64,000 bases of DNA from Burkholderia sp. 9120. GTDB taxonomy: Bacteria; Pseudomonadota; Gammaproteobacteria; Burkholderiales; Burkholderiaceae. The DNA lies in the NCBI RefSeq assembly GCF_000745015.1, contig NZ_JQNA01000002.1:2232001-2296000 (forward strand). The letters are read 5' to 3'. Made by a program: the position numbers and the translations under genes. Shown here piece by piece: positions 44,614 to 53,787 of the stretch; the first letter of the stretch is position 1, and every line of letters begins with the position of its first letter. The notes beneath the pieces were generated by a model. The model did not search any database, was not told where the DNA came from, and worked only from the letters and a program-made list of their open reading frames with translations.

Positions 44614-45600
44614 TCATTTCGCGGCCGCATTGGCGGGCGCAGCGGCATGCCCGGCGGGCCACGTGAAACCGGCCTCGCCCGGACCCGGCGCCGCACGCGG
44701 CGAGCCGCCGAACAGCAAACCGCTCGGATTGGTGCTGAACGTGTCGGCCGCGCGGTCCACCGAGCGGGCCGCGGAGCGCACGTCTTCGGCGAGCGAATTG
44801 ACGCGCGGCAAGGTGTCGTAACCGACCCGCGACGACAGCTCCTGCAACGAGCCGTTCATCTGCGTCAGCGCGTCGCCGGCCTGCTGGGCCGCCGTGCCGA
44901 CCTTGTTCAGATTGGTCTCGAACGGGCCGTCCACGCGGTTCAGGCTGGTGATCAACTGATTGGTCGACGCCAGCGTGCGATCCAACTGGTCGATCGTGCC
45001 GGGCAGCTTGCCGGCTGCCGGCGCGAATTGCTGGGTCAGCGTGGCGACGCCGTCGGCGGCTTTCTGGATGCTGGCCGCGGTGCCGTGCAACTGCGCGACC
45101 ATCTCCGGCGACAGCAAATTGTCGACGTCGTCCGTGACTTTTTCGAGTTTGCGCAATAGCACGTCGCCGCGTTGCTGCAGTTGATCGAGCAGGCCCGGAC
45201 GCATCGGCAACTGCGCAACCTCTTTCACCGACGACGGCAGCGGCGACGGATCGCGCCCGTTGTCATCGAGCTGGATGAAGGCGATGCCGGTCACGCCCTG
45301 AAAACCCAAACTGCCGAAGGTCGAGCGGGTAATCGGCGCGTGCGTGTCGACCAGGATGCGGATCAGGATTTGCCCCGGATGGTCGCGGTCGAATTTGATC
45401 GACTGCACCTTGCCGACGTCGAGCCCGCGATACCGCACCGCCGCGTCGGTATAGAGCCCCGTCACGTTGGTGCGCGCGATCAGATCGTACGGCACCCGCA
45501 CCGAGCGGTCGACGTTGAACAAAAAAGCCGCGACGGCAACGGCCGCCAGCAAGGCTACCGTGAAGAGCCCCGCCCAGAAGGCATGTGATTTGTTTTCCAT
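44614..45600 (-). CDS. mlaD: MCE/MlaD-family lipid-transport substrate-binding protein
   Basis: Protein of 328 residues: an N-terminal membrane anchor (FWAGLFTVALLAAVAVAAFLF), one MCE domain at about residues 35-115 (LYTDAAVRYRGLDVGKVQSIKFD), then a long helical region with repeated SLNRV-type heptads and an Ala/Pro-rich end. This single-MCE, long-tail layout resembles MlaD-like and PqiB-like proteins. It acts in the periplasm with the ATPase and permease of the same operon. Confidence 0.88.
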   Translation of the reverse strand: MENKSHAFWAGLFTVALLAAVAVAAFLFNVDRSVRVPYDLIARTNVTGLYTDAAVRYRGLDVGKVQSIKFDRDHPGQILIRILVDTHAPITRSTFGSLGFQGVTGIAFIQLDDNGRDPSPLPSSVKEVAQLPMRPGLLDQLQQRGDVLLRKLEKVTDDVDNLLSPEMVAQLHGTAASIQKAADGVATLTQQFAPAAGKLPGTIDQLDRTLASTNQLITSLNRVDGPFETNLNKVGTAAQQAGDALTQMNGSLQELSSRVGYDTLPRVNSLAEDVRSAARSVDRAADTFSTNPSGLLFGGSPRAAPGPGEAGFTWPAGHAAAPANAAAK

Positions 45601-45619
45601 TCTCAGGTTCCCTGGTTCT

Positions 45620-46498
45620 TCACAGCGGCAATTCGGACGACGCCGGCTCGAGCGCCGCGCGCGGCAACTTCGCGCGCCGCTCGGGCGGCAGCGCCTGCAA
45701 CGCGCGACGTCCGCGCAGGCCGAGGAAATATTCGCGGATGAACGGATGATCGACGCCCGCCGCCTCTTCGACCGGCGCGGCGACCAGCACCGTGCGGTCC
45801 GCCAGCACGGCGACGCGGGTGGACAGCGCGATCATCGTGTCGAGATCGTGCGTGACCATCACCACCGTCAGCCCCAGCGCGCGATGCAGCGCGGAAATTA
45901 GTTCGACGAATTCATCGGACGCCTGCGGATCGAGCCCGGCGGTCGGTTCGTCGAGAAACAGCAATTCGGGTTCGAGCGCGATCGCGCGGGCAATGCCGAC
46001 CCGCTTGATCATGCCGCCCGACAACGCCGACGGCATTTTCGACGCATGCTTGCACGGCAGCCCGACCATCTCGAGCTTGAGCATCACGATGTCGCGCAGC
46101 AGGTCTTCCGGCACCTTGCCGAGTTCGCGCACCGGCTGCGCGATGTTGTCGAACACCGACAGCGACGAGAACAGCGCGCCGCGCTGGAACAGCATGCCGG
46201 AACGGCTGCGCATCAGCAGCGCGGTTTCCGGCGAGATCGTCGCGAGGTCCTCGCCGAACAGCTTGATGGTGCCGGACGAGGGCTTCTCCAACCCGAGAAT
46301 CTGCCGCACCAGCGTGGTCTTGCCCGAACCCGAACCGCCGACGATCGACATGATCTCGCCGCGCTTCACATCCAGATTCAGATGCTGATGGACGATGTTG
46401 CGGCCATAGCGCTTGGTGATGTCGATCACCTCGATCACCGGTTCGGCGATCGACGGCGCAGGCTGGCCGCGCACGGCCTGGGAGAGTGGCGCGATCAT
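45620..46498 (-). CDS. mlaF: MlaF-like ABC transporter ATP-binding protein
   Basis: ATPase of 292 residues with Walker A VGGSGSGKTT, the family-specific LFQRGALFSSLSVFDNI, signature ALSGGMIKRVGIARAI, Walker B LLFLDEPTAGLDP and H-loop VMVTHDLDTM. The LFQ-GALF-S-L motif is that of MlaF/MkL ATPases of lipid transporters. Its start overlaps the permease stop by 4 bp. Confidence 0.92.
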   Translation of the reverse strand: MIAPLSQAVRGQPAPSIAEPVIEVIDITKRYGRNIVHQHLNLDVKRGEIMSIVGGSGSGKTTLVRQILGLEKPSSGTIKLFGEDLATISPETALLMRSRSGMLFQRGALFSSLSVFDNIAQPVRELGKVPEDLLRDIVMLKLEMVGLPCKHASKMPSALSGGMIKRVGIARAIALEPELLFLDEPTAGLDPQASDEFVELISALHRALGLTVVMVTHDLDTMIALSTRVAVLADRTVLVAAPVEEAAGVDHPFIREYFLGLRGRRALQALPPERRAKLPRAALEPASSELPL

Positions 46499-47664
46499 CC
46501 GAGCCCCACGTTCTGGAAGAGGATCGCGAACACCGCGTCCGCGAGAATCACGATGGTGATCGAAGTCACCACCGAGGTCGTCGTACCTTCGCCGAGACTC
46601 TGCGAATTCGCCTTGATCCGGAAGCCGAAATGACAGCCGACGATCGCGATCAGCATGCCGAACGCGACGCCCTTACCGAGCCCGATCCACAGATTGGCGA
46701 CCGGCACCACGCCCGGCAACGCGCGCGCGAAGTAACTCATGTCGATGCCGAGCACGATCTTGGCGGCCAGCGCGCCGCCGGTCAGCGCGATGATATTGGT
46801 CCACATGACGAGCAGCGGCATCGCCAGGCCGAGCGCGATCACCCTTGGCAGGATCAGCCGCAGCCCGTGCGGAATGCCCATCACGCGCATGGCGTCGAGT
46901 TCCTCGGTCACGCGCATCACGCCGATCTGCGCGGTAATCGCCGACCCCGAACGCCCCGCCACCAGAATCGCCGACAACACCGGCCCCAATTCGCGAATCA
47001 CCGACAAGCCGAGAATGTTGACGATGTACTGGTTCGCGCCGAACAGCCGCAGTTGCTGCGCGGACAGATAGCTCAGCACGATGCCGATCAGGAACGCCAC
47101 CAGCGCGGTGATCGGCAACGCCCTGGCGCCGGCGTTATAGACGTTCGCGGAAATTTCGGTCCACGGCGCGAGCTTCGGCTTGCGCAGGATCGCCAACAGA
47201 TCGAGCACGACCCGCCCGAGCATGCCGACGCCGCCGTACAGATGTTCGAAGAACGAGAAAATCGACAGGCCCAGCCGCGTGAACGGATCGAGTTTGACCA
47301 CCGGCTCGGCCGTGTCGCGCACCGTGTCGAGCAACGCAATGCGTTCGAAGATGTCGCGCTGCGTGTCGGTGAGCGTGGTGTCGGGCGGCATTTTGTGGCC
47401 CCACACGCGCCACAGTGCCTGGCCGCCGACGTGGTCCATCCGGTCAATGCGCGATAGATCCCACTCGCGGATGCCCTCGGCACCGAGCAGCGAGCGCAGA
47501 AGCGGAATCACATGGCCGGTAGCCCGGTCGCGGGCAAGCGCGAGCGCCGTCCACTGGCCCGAGAGCCGGACGATCTTGCCCTGGCTGCCGGCCGCGACTT
47601 CGAGGCCGGGCGGAGTGTCGTAGTTCAAGGATCGCGAGAATCTGGTTATCGGATTAGGGGCCAT
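46495..47664 (-). CDS. mlaE: MlaE-like ABC lipid-transport permease
   Basis: Permease of 389 residues. An N-terminal region of about 120 residues resembles a STAS-type domain (IVRLSGQWTALALARD, DHVGGQALWRVWG), and the MlaE domain follows with LGLSVIRELGPVLSAILVAGRSGSAITAQIG and GIPHGLRLILPRVIAL. The ATG at 47664 was chosen because the open frame upstream runs back through the birA promoter and coding region. First gene of the operon mlaE-mlaF-mlaD-lipoprotein. Confidence 0.92.
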   Translation of the reverse strand: MAPNPITRFSRSLNYDTPPGLEVAAGSQGKIVRLSGQWTALALARDRATGHVIPLLRSLLGAEGIREWDLSRIDRMDHVGGQALWRVWGHKMPPDTTLTDTQRDIFERIALLDTVRDTAEPVVKLDPFTRLGLSIFSFFEHLYGGVGMLGRVVLDLLAILRKPKLAPWTEISANVYNAGARALPITALVAFLIGIVLSYLSAQQLRLFGANQYIVNILGLSVIRELGPVLSAILVAGRSGSAITAQIGVMRVTEELDAMRVMGIPHGLRLILPRVIALGLAMPLLVMWTNIIALTGGALAAKIVLGIDMSYFARALPGVVPVANLWIGLGKGVAFGMLIAIVGCHFGFRIKANSQSLGEGTTTSVVTSITIVILADAVFAILFQNVGLG

Positions 47665-47721
47665 TGTAACGAAGGCGCGGCCGATGGGCCTTGCCGGCGG
47701 CCCCATTGGGTGCGCTATCGC

Positions 47722-47727
47722 TACAAT
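47722..47727 (+). promoter_or_regulatory. Possible birA -10 element
   Basis: TACAAT ends 7 bp before the birA ATG at 47735. If it is the -10, transcription would begin at or next to the start codon and birA mRNA would be nearly leaderless. No convincing -35 hexamer is visible. Confidence 0.35.
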
Positions 47728-47734
47728 ATGAGAC

Positions 47735-48637
47735 ATGAACGCTTCCAAAACTCCACCCCAAGCCGCCGCGACCGATTGGCGCATCGACCGCGAACGCGCC
47801 GTCGCGCTGTTCGGGCCGCAGGCGCATGACTGGCCGATCGAAATCGTCGAGGAAACCGGCTCGACCAACGCCGACCTGATGACCCGCGTCAAAGCGCTGC
47901 CGCATAGAAGCAATGCGCTGCCGCGGCCGCTCGTGCGGGTCGCGTATCTGCAGACCGCCGGGCGCGGCCGGCGCGGCCGTCCGTGGTATGCGGAGCCGGG
48001 CAATGCGCTGCTGTTTTCGGTGGCGTGCGTGCTGCCGCGTCCGCTGGAAGAGCTGGCGGGCTTGAGCCTCGCGGTCGGCGTCGCGCTGGTCGACGGGCTG
48101 CGCTCGTTGCCGGTCGCCGGTCCCGGTCAGATCGCGCTGAAATGGCCGAACGATGTGCTGCTGGAAGGCGACAAGCTGGCCGGCATCCTGATCGAGACGG
48201 CGTGGAGCACCGACTACGCCAGCGCGGTGGTGATCGGTATCGGCACCAATGTGAAGGGCGCGGACGAACTCGCCGCCAAGGTCGGCGCGCTCAACGCCGA
48301 CGTGCCGCCGCAGGCGCGCGGCACCGTGCCGACCGCGCTGCAGCGCGCGTTGCCCAACGCCAATCTCACCGACACACTGGCCGCTGAACTGAACGCGCTC
48401 GAACCTGCTTTGCAGCGCTTCGGCGCGGAAGGCTTCGCGCCGTTCCAGGCGCGCTGGAACGCGGTGCATGCGTACGCGGGACGCGAAGTCGTGCTGCTGG
48501 AACAAGGCCAGGAAATCACGCGCGGCGTGGCGGCGGGCGTCGACGAACGCGGCCAGTTGCTGCTCGACACGCCGACCGGCCGTCAAACGATTTCAACCGG
48601 CGACGTCTCGCTGCGTCTGGCCGACGGTGCGGCATGA
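47735..48637 (+). CDS. birA: Biotin-[acetyl-CoA-carboxylase] ligase
   Basis: Attaches biotin to the carboxyl-carrier protein through biotinyl-AMP. The 300-residue protein has [11 protein letters not shown], the biotinyl-AMP loop [21 protein letters not shown], and GIGTNVKG. There is no N-terminal winged helix, so it is a ligase only and not the bifunctional repressor of E. coli. Its stop overlaps the coaX start by 4 bp. Confidence 0.94.
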   Translation: MNASKTPPQAAATDWRIDRERAVALFGPQAHDWPIEIVEETGSTNADLMTRVKALPHRSNALPRPLVRVAYLQTAGRGRRGRPWYAEPGNALLFSVACVLPRPLEELAGLSLAVGVALVDGLRSLPVAGPGQIALKWPNDVLLEGDKLAGILIETAWSTDYASAVVIGIGTNVKGADELAAKVGALNADVPPQARGTVPTALQRALPNANLTDTLAAELNALEPALQRFGAEGFAPFQARWNAVHAYAGREVVLLEQGQEITRGVAAGVDERGQLLLDTPTGRQTISTGDVSLRLADGAA

Positions 48638-49449
48638 CGAGCGGTGCGCCTTCTCTGCTGATCGACGCGGGCAATAGCCGCATCAAGTGGACGCTGGTGG
48701 GACCGGACGGCGCGCCGATCGCAACTGGCGCATTGGCGCATGACGGCGTGGATCAGCCGTGCTGGTCGACTCTGCCGACGCCTGGCGGCGCATGGCTGTC
48801 GAATGTCGCGGGCGAAGCGGTGGCAGCGCGGCTCACCGCGTTGCTCGACGCCCATTGGCCGGGTCTGCCGCTCACGACGATCCGCGCCTGCGCCACGCAA
48901 TGCGGCGTGACCAATAGCTACACCACGCCGCACGCGCTCGGCAGCGACCGCTGGGCCGGCATGATCGGCGCGCACGCGGCGTTTCCCGGCGAACATCTGC
49001 TGATCGCGACGTTCGGCACGGCGACCACGCTCGAAGCGTTGCGCGCGGACGGTCACTTTGTCGGCGGTCTGATCGCGCCGGGCTGGACACTGATGATGCG
49101 CTCGCTCGGCGAGCACACCGCGCAGTTACCGACGCTCGACGCCAACGCCGCACGCGGCCTGCTCGACGCCGCCGATAGCGCCGCAGCATCCCGCCGTGGC
49201 CCGTTCTTCGCGACGGACACGCCGCGCTCGCTGTCCGCCGGTTGCACGCTGGCGCAGGCCGGCCTGATCGAGCGGATGTGGCGTGATCTGCAGGATGAAT
49301 GGCAGGTGCCGGTGCGCCTCGTGGTCAGCGGCGGCGCCGTGGACGAAGTGGCGAGCGCGCTCAAAGTGCCGCATACTCGCCACGATTCGCTCGTGCTGTC
49401 CGGCCTTGCGCTGATAGCCGCCGAGCGCGAAATGGCACGCGGCGTCTGA
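48634..49449 (+). CDS. coaX: Type III pantothenate kinase
   Basis: First step of coenzyme A synthesis. The 271-residue protein belongs to the CoaX fold: [14 protein letters not shown] (phosphate loop), [44 protein letters not shown] and [10 protein letters not shown]. The motif usually written DxGTA reads TFGTA here, so Phe stands at the position often taken by Asp or Cys. Overlap with birA indicates one transcript. Confidence 0.93.
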   Translation: MTSGAPSLLIDAGNSRIKWTLVGPDGAPIATGALAHDGVDQPCWSTLPTPGGAWLSNVAGEAVAARLTALLDAHWPGLPLTTIRACATQCGVTNSYTTPHALGSDRWAGMIGAHAAFPGEHLLIATFGTATTLEALRADGHFVGGLIAPGWTLMMRSLGEHTAQLPTLDANAARGLLDAADSAAASRRGPFFATDTPRSLSAGCTLAQAGLIERMWRDLQDEWQVPVRLVVSGGAVDEVASALKVPHTRHDSLVLSGLALIAAEREMARGV

Positions 49450-49510
49450 CTGGCGGCCATCGGATCGGAATCACGACGGTTCAACACCTTCTGGACGGGG
49501 AAAACCAATA

Positions 49511-49750
49511 ATGCTGCGCTGGCTGATCGCCATCTTGTTTCTTGCCAACCTGCTGGCATTCGTCGCGGTGCGCGGCGTATTCGGCCCGACGCCCACGGCC
49601 GGCGGGCGCGAACCTAATCATCTGAATCGCCAGATTCATCAGGAATGGTTGAGGGTGCAACCGGTGACGGCCGCCGAGGCCGCCGATCAGGCGGTGGTGG
49701 GCGGCCCGGCGCCGGTGGCGCCGATCGCGGCGTCGGCGTTGCCGCAGTAG
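49511..49750 (+). CDS. Small membrane protein of unknown function, 79 residues
   Basis: Starts MLRWLIAILFLANLLAFVAV, a clear membrane segment, followed by GVFGPTPTAGGREPNHLNRQIHQEWLRVQPV and an Ala/Pro-rich tail. It follows coaX by 61 bp on the same strand and ends 3 bp from the convergent rfaE2. The N-terminal half resembles the anchor part of SPOR-type proteins, but no SPOR domain is present. Function is unknown. Confidence 0.7.
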   Translation: MLRWLIAILFLANLLAFVAVRGVFGPTPTAGGREPNHLNRQIHQEWLRVQPVTAAEAADQAVVGGPAPVAPIAASALPQ

Positions 49751-49753
49751 CCG

Positions 49754-50236
49754 TCAGCCCTGCGCGCGGACCTTTTTCAACAGCGCCGTGGTCGAGCGGT
49801 CGTGTTCGAACGGAATCGCCAGCGCTTTCCCGCCCCACCCTCGTACGATGGCCGACTCCGGCAACGCGTCCATGTCGTAGTCACCGCCCTTGACGAGCAC
49901 GTCCGGCCGCAGCGCCGAAATCAGCTCGACCGGCGTCTTCTCGCCGAAGCACACCACGTAATCGACACTCTCCAGCGCGGCCAGCAACGCCATGCGGTCC
50001 GACTCGTTGTTGATCGGCCGGTCGTCGCCCTTGCCGAGCATGCGGACCGACGCGTCGCTATTCACGCCGACGATCAGGCACGCGCCGAGCGCCTTCGCAT
50101 CGGCCAGATAAGTCACATGCCCGCGATGCAGGATATCGAACACGCCGTTGGTAAACACCACCGGCGCGTTGAGCGTGGCGCGCAGCGTCACGAGAGCCTC
50201 GCGCGTCATCATCTTGCGTTCAAAAGTAGCAGCCAT
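49754..50236 (-). CDS. rfaE2: D-glycero-beta-D-manno-heptose 1-phosphate adenylyltransferase
   Basis: Activates heptose phosphate with ATP during synthesis of lipopolysaccharide inner core. The 160-residue protein is the nucleotidyltransferase half only (as in HldE C-terminal domain): FTNGVFDILHRGHVTYL contains the HxGH site, followed by VGVNSDASVRMLGKG and PDVLVKGGDY. No kinase domain is fused, so the kinase must be encoded elsewhere. The ATG at 50236 follows GGAA closely enough and excludes an unrelated N-terminal extension. Confidence 0.93.
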   Translation of the reverse strand: MAATFERKMMTREALVTLRATLNAPVVFTNGVFDILHRGHVTYLADAKALGACLIVGVNSDASVRMLGKGDDRPINNESDRMALLAALESVDYVVCFGEKTPVELISALRPDVLVKGGDYDMDALPESAIVRGWGGKALAIPFEHDRSTTALLKKVRAQG

Positions 50237-50290
50237 GACGGAATCGGAAAGAGAATAAAGAAGTGCCGTCACGATACACGCTGGACGGCA

Positions 50291-50332
50291 TGAAACAAAA
50301 CGGCCCGGCAAGCTCTCGCTTGTCGGGCCGTT
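50291..50332 (-). terminator. Intrinsic terminator after the ferritin-like gene
   Basis: On the minus strand AACGGCCCG pairs with CGGGCCGTT as part of a longer stem, followed by TTGTTT. It separates the ferritin-like gene from rfaE2. Confidence 0.85.
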
Positions 50333-50414
50333 CCTGAAACCGTAAAACCAGTTTGTGACGCAGGCTGTTAACCCGGCGTGAACCCGCTGACGCGGATCAC
50401 ACGCCTAAGCGCCA

Positions 50415-51287
50415 TCAAGCCGGCTGTTCCGACGACTTCTGCTCTGCCTGCAGCCGCAGGACCACTTCCTTGCGGTAGCGGTTCAGTTCCTGCGCGGTGT
50501 TGAACGTGCGTTCGAACAGAATGGACAGGTTGTGCAGAATCCGCTCCACGACCTTCTTTTCCCAGCCGTCGTCGAAACGGATCTGTTCGTCGAGCCAGCG
50601 CTCAAGCCATTCCGGATCCGGCAGACGCGACTGAATCGTGTCGCGCGGGAACAGCGCCTGATTCACGTGCAGGTTGGTGGGATGCAGCGGCTTTTCGGTG
50701 CGACGCGCCGACGCCATCAGCACACCGATCTTGGCGAACGCAGCACGCGCGATGTCGCCCGTTTGCATCATCGCTTTCTTCATGTAGCGCAGATACGCGC
50801 CGCCATGGCGCGCTTCGTCGCGCGAAATGGTTTCGTAGATCTGCTTGATCACCGGCTCGGTGTGCCATTCGGCCGCACGGCGATACCAGTGGTTCAGGCG
50901 GATTTCGCCGCAGAAGTGCAGCATCAGCGTTTCGAGCGGCGGCGCCGGATCGAATTCGAAGCGCACCGCGTGCAGTTCTTCTTCGGTCGGGCACAGCTCC
51001 GGCTTGAAGCGGCGCAGATATTCCATCAGCACCAGCGAATGCTTCTGTTCTTCGAAGAACCACACGCTCATGAAGGCGGAGAAATCGCTGTCGTGATGGT
51101 TGTCACGCAGGAACATTTCCGTGGCGGGCAAGGCCGACCATTCGGTGATCGCGTTCATCTTGATCGTCGCGGCCTGCTCGTCGGTCAATAGCGATGCATC
51201 GAACTTGTCCCAGGGAATGTCTTTCTCCATGTCCCATCGAACGGATTCGAGCGATTTATAAAGTTCCGGATAAAGCATGGTGTTCAT
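50415..51287 (-). CDS. Ferritin-like di-iron protein, acyl-ACP-desaturase-like
   Basis: Protein of about 290 residues with the helix-borne carboxylate/His ligand pairs of a di-iron site: FFEEQKHSLVLM and SRDEARHGGAYLRYM, plus upstream Glu residues (ATEMFLRDNHHDSDF). Family membership is the ferritin-like superfamily; the spacing resembles acyl-ACP desaturases and AurF-like oxygenases more than storage ferritins. The substrate is unknown. The ATG at 51287 was chosen; an upstream extension is Arg-rich and unlikely. Confidence 0.75.
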   Translation of the reverse strand: MNTMLYPELYKSLESVRWDMEKDIPWDKFDASLLTDEQAATIKMNAITEWSALPATEMFLRDNHHDSDFSAFMSVWFFEEQKHSLVLMEYLRRFKPELCPTEEELHAVRFEFDPAPPLETLMLHFCGEIRLNHWYRRAAEWHTEPVIKQIYETISRDEARHGGAYLRYMKKAMMQTGDIARAAFAKIGVLMASARRTEKPLHPTNLHVNQALFPRDTIQSRLPDPEWLERWLDEQIRFDDGWEKKVVERILHNLSILFERTFNTAQELNRYRKEVVLRLQAEQKSSEQPA

Positions 51288-51864
51288 AGTCCCACCCCTG
51301 TTCTGCGCATACTGTGTGTGTCTGCTGCTACGTGTAGCACTCTCGCTGACGACGAACGGATCACGCCGTGCGTCGGCCAACATTCAATTTTACGCGGTAA
51401 TCAGCCGCCTAGATGCACCGGGCAGCAAAGAAGTCGGACGTTTGCGCGGGCACGCCCCATCTAAGCTACGCGCTGCGCGGCCAACCGTGGGTGAGGGATA
51501 CCCTATGCCTGAGGTCGAGCCAGTCTGCGGTGAAACCGCACCGTCCAGCCCTGCGCCGGTCTTACCGGCGGCAAATGAAGCAAGGGCGGCACGATTGGTT
51601 GTTTTTGCGCACGCCCAAAAATCAACTAAAAACCAACTAAAGCTTACACAATGATAGCACGCTGACTTTACGGAATTCCCACGTTAGCAGACGCCGCGCC
51701 GCCGTCCGCTTGACCTCTCTCAACAAAGCGCGCGATCCGCGGAGTGTGGCCGAGGATCGAGGTCAAAACCATGACAGACGGCGAACCGGCCTAGATCGCC
51801 GGCGCGCCGCGTGGTCTTTTTGCCGATGACGGGCGGGTCCGCTTCGTCATCCGTCATTCCCGTC
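51288..51864. other. Intergenic region between phaM-like and ferritin-like genes
   Basis: No gene was recognised; short open frames here lack signals. CAACTAAA occurs twice in direct orientation at 51623-51630 and 51634-51641, 11 bp apart. On the minus strand TATCAT at 51651-51656 lies just upstream of these copies and could be a -10 for the ferritin-like gene, with a leader of over 300 nt. Confidence 0.35.
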
Positions 51865-52647
51865 TCAGGTCGACTTTTTCGCCGCGCGCGGCGTGGCGCT
51901 CGCGCTAGCCGTGCGTTTCGCGGCGGACGGCGCCCGTTTCGCAGCCGGTCGTTTGGCTGCGGGGTCCGCGTCTTGAGGCGACGTTTGCGACGCCTCGGCC
52001 GTGGCTTCCGCTGCGGCTCCGCCACCGGTTTCCGCCGATGCGGCTTGAGTAGAATCGCCCGTCGCGGCCGCCGGCTGCGTCATCGCGAACTGGGCGATCT
52101 GATTGAACTGCGACTGCAGCAGGTTCCACCATGCGGACGCGTCGAACGGAGGCGTCGACGGCGTTTCCTCGTCGTCGGTACCAGACGGTTCGGCGGCGGC
52201 GGACGCAGCCGCGCCACTGGCCGACGCCGTCTGCTGCGGATGCGGCCAGCCCGTCGCCGACGCGGGGCTCGGCGCTGCGGATGCCGCCGGCTGCGCCATC
52301 GACGATTGCGCGAACGCGCCGAACGCACGCAACGTCGCAAGCGTGGCGCGCTGCACTTCGAGCGCCTGAATCGCGGATTGCAGCATGCTCAGATTCAGCT
52401 TGAGCCATTGCTCGACGGCGCGCATGTCGGTGATGCGTTTGTCGAGTTCTTCCACGTTGGTGAGCGGCGCCATCATGTCGGACATCATCGACAGCGACGG
52501 TGCCATGCCCGCGCCCGGCTGCGCGCCGGAGAACGCCGAGCCGAACGGCGACAGCCGCATCATGCCCCACATGCGTTCGAGCATTTCAGCGGGCGGAAAG
52601 CCGGGGAAGCCGGGAAACGGCGGCGTGGAATCGGGTGTATCGGTCAT
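51865..52647 (-). CDS. phaM: PhaM-like polyhydroxyalkanoate granule protein
   Basis: Protein of 260 residues. The N-terminal part has the PhaM-like [24 protein letters not shown] and the helix [26 protein letters not shown]. An Ala-rich middle follows, then a C-terminus of repeated Lys/Ala-Pro motifs ([18 protein letters not shown] and ending RAAKKST), like the histone-like tail of PhaM. In Ralstonia/Cupriavidus, PhaM activates PHA synthase and tethers granules to DNA. Assignment rests on N-terminal pattern plus the basic tail; no pha genes are next to it. Confidence 0.75.
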   Translation of the reverse strand: MTDTPDSTPPFPGFPGFPPAEMLERMWGMMRLSPFGSAFSGAQPGAGMAPSLSMMSDMMAPLTNVEELDKRITDMRAVEQWLKLNLSMLQSAIQALEVQRATLATLRAFGAFAQSSMAQPAASAAPSPASATGWPHPQQTASASGAAASAAAEPSGTDDEETPSTPPFDASAWWNLLQSQFNQIAQFAMTQPAAATGDSTQAASAETGGGAAAEATAEASQTSPQDADPAAKRPAAKRAPSAAKRTASASATPRAAKKST

Positions 52648-52783
52648 GCTTGTCGCCTCGCTGCATAAGTGTAGGAGTGCGCGCCGGCCCGCACGCGTCG
52701 GAGTCGATCATACCGTGCGGGGGCGACGCGTCAGGAGCGTTTGGGGACGCGGGCTTGGGTCACCGCACCCCACATCCCCCGCC

Positions 52784-53641
52784 TTATTTCGCTTCACCGC
52801 GCCACGGATCCGCGCCGCCGAAATCCGGCGCGCGCCGCTCACGCAGCGAATTCACGCCTTCGCGCACGTCCGGCCCGGCAAAGCCCATGAATTCCAGCGC
52901 CAGCGAGGTATCGAACGCCGGTCCCGCCGACCGCAGCCAGTTGTTCAACGCATACTTGGTCCAGCGAATCGCAGTCTGCGATCCGCTGGCGAGTTTGCGC
53001 GCCACCTCGAATGCTTTGGGCAGCAGATCGGCTTCGTCGACGGCGAGCGAGACGAGGCCGATACGCTCCGCCTCTTCGCCGCTCACCGGCTCGCACAGCA
53101 GCAGGTAGTACTTGGCCTTCGCCATGCCGCACAGCAGCGGCCAGACGATCGCCGCGTGATCGCCCGCCGCGACGCCCAGCCGCGTATGACCGTCGATAAT
53201 CCGCGCCGTCTTCGCCGCGATCGAGATATCCGCGAGCAGGCCCGCCACCAGGCCCGCACCGACCGCCGGACCATGCATCGCCGAGACGATCGGCTTGCTG
53301 CAATTGATCACGTTGTAGACGAGGTCGCGCGCCTCGCGCCACACCCGCGCGCGCACGTCGAAATCGGTTGCCATGTCTTCGACCAGTTGCAGATCGCCGC
53401 CGGCCGAAAAGCCCTTGCCCTCGCCGCGAATGATCACCACGCGCGTCTGCGGATCGCGGTCGATATCGCGCCAGATTTCGGCGAGTTCGTAATGCATCCG
53501 CGCGTTGGCGGTGGCGAGGCCGCTTTTGTTGGCGCCCTCGCCGCTCATCACGACTTCGAGCACGCCGTCGGGATGACGCGTCAACTGAAGCGACTGGTAG
53601 TGCGCGTAAAACGCGTCGTTGGTGTGTGAGGTCTGAGACAT
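52784..53641 (-). CDS. Enoyl-CoA hydratase/isomerase family protein
   Basis: Crotonase-fold protein of 285 residues. The two oxyanion-hole segments are [22 protein letters not shown] and [23 protein letters not shown]. Both are intact; the catalytic acids that separate hydratase from isomerase or hydrolase are not obvious. The ATG at 53641 was chosen over an upstream in-frame one. It lies near a binding protein, an FAH hydrolase and an IclR regulator, suggesting a catabolic setting. Confidence 0.88.
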   Translation of the reverse strand: MSQTSHTNDAFYAHYQSLQLTRHPDGVLEVVMSGEGANKSGLATANARMHYELAEIWRDIDRDPQTRVVIIRGEGKGFSAGGDLQLVEDMATDFDVRARVWREARDLVYNVINCSKPIVSAMHGPAVGAGLVAGLLADISIAAKTARIIDGHTRLGVAAGDHAAIVWPLLCGMAKAKYYLLLCEPVSGEEAERIGLVSLAVDEADLLPKAFEVARKLASGSQTAIRWTKYALNNWLRSAGPAFDTSLALEFMGFAGPDVREGVNSLRERRAPDFGGADPWRGEAK

Positions 53642-53787
53642 GGTGAGCAATCCGTGACTTGCGTGAGATGCATTCAAAACGTGTTCAACACTGTGTACAA
53701 CGATTCGCGACGATCGGTTCGGCGCGCGTCCGGCAAGCAGCCGACGCGCGGCCTCTTCTCCTCAACGCGACCGATCAACGCGGCCGA

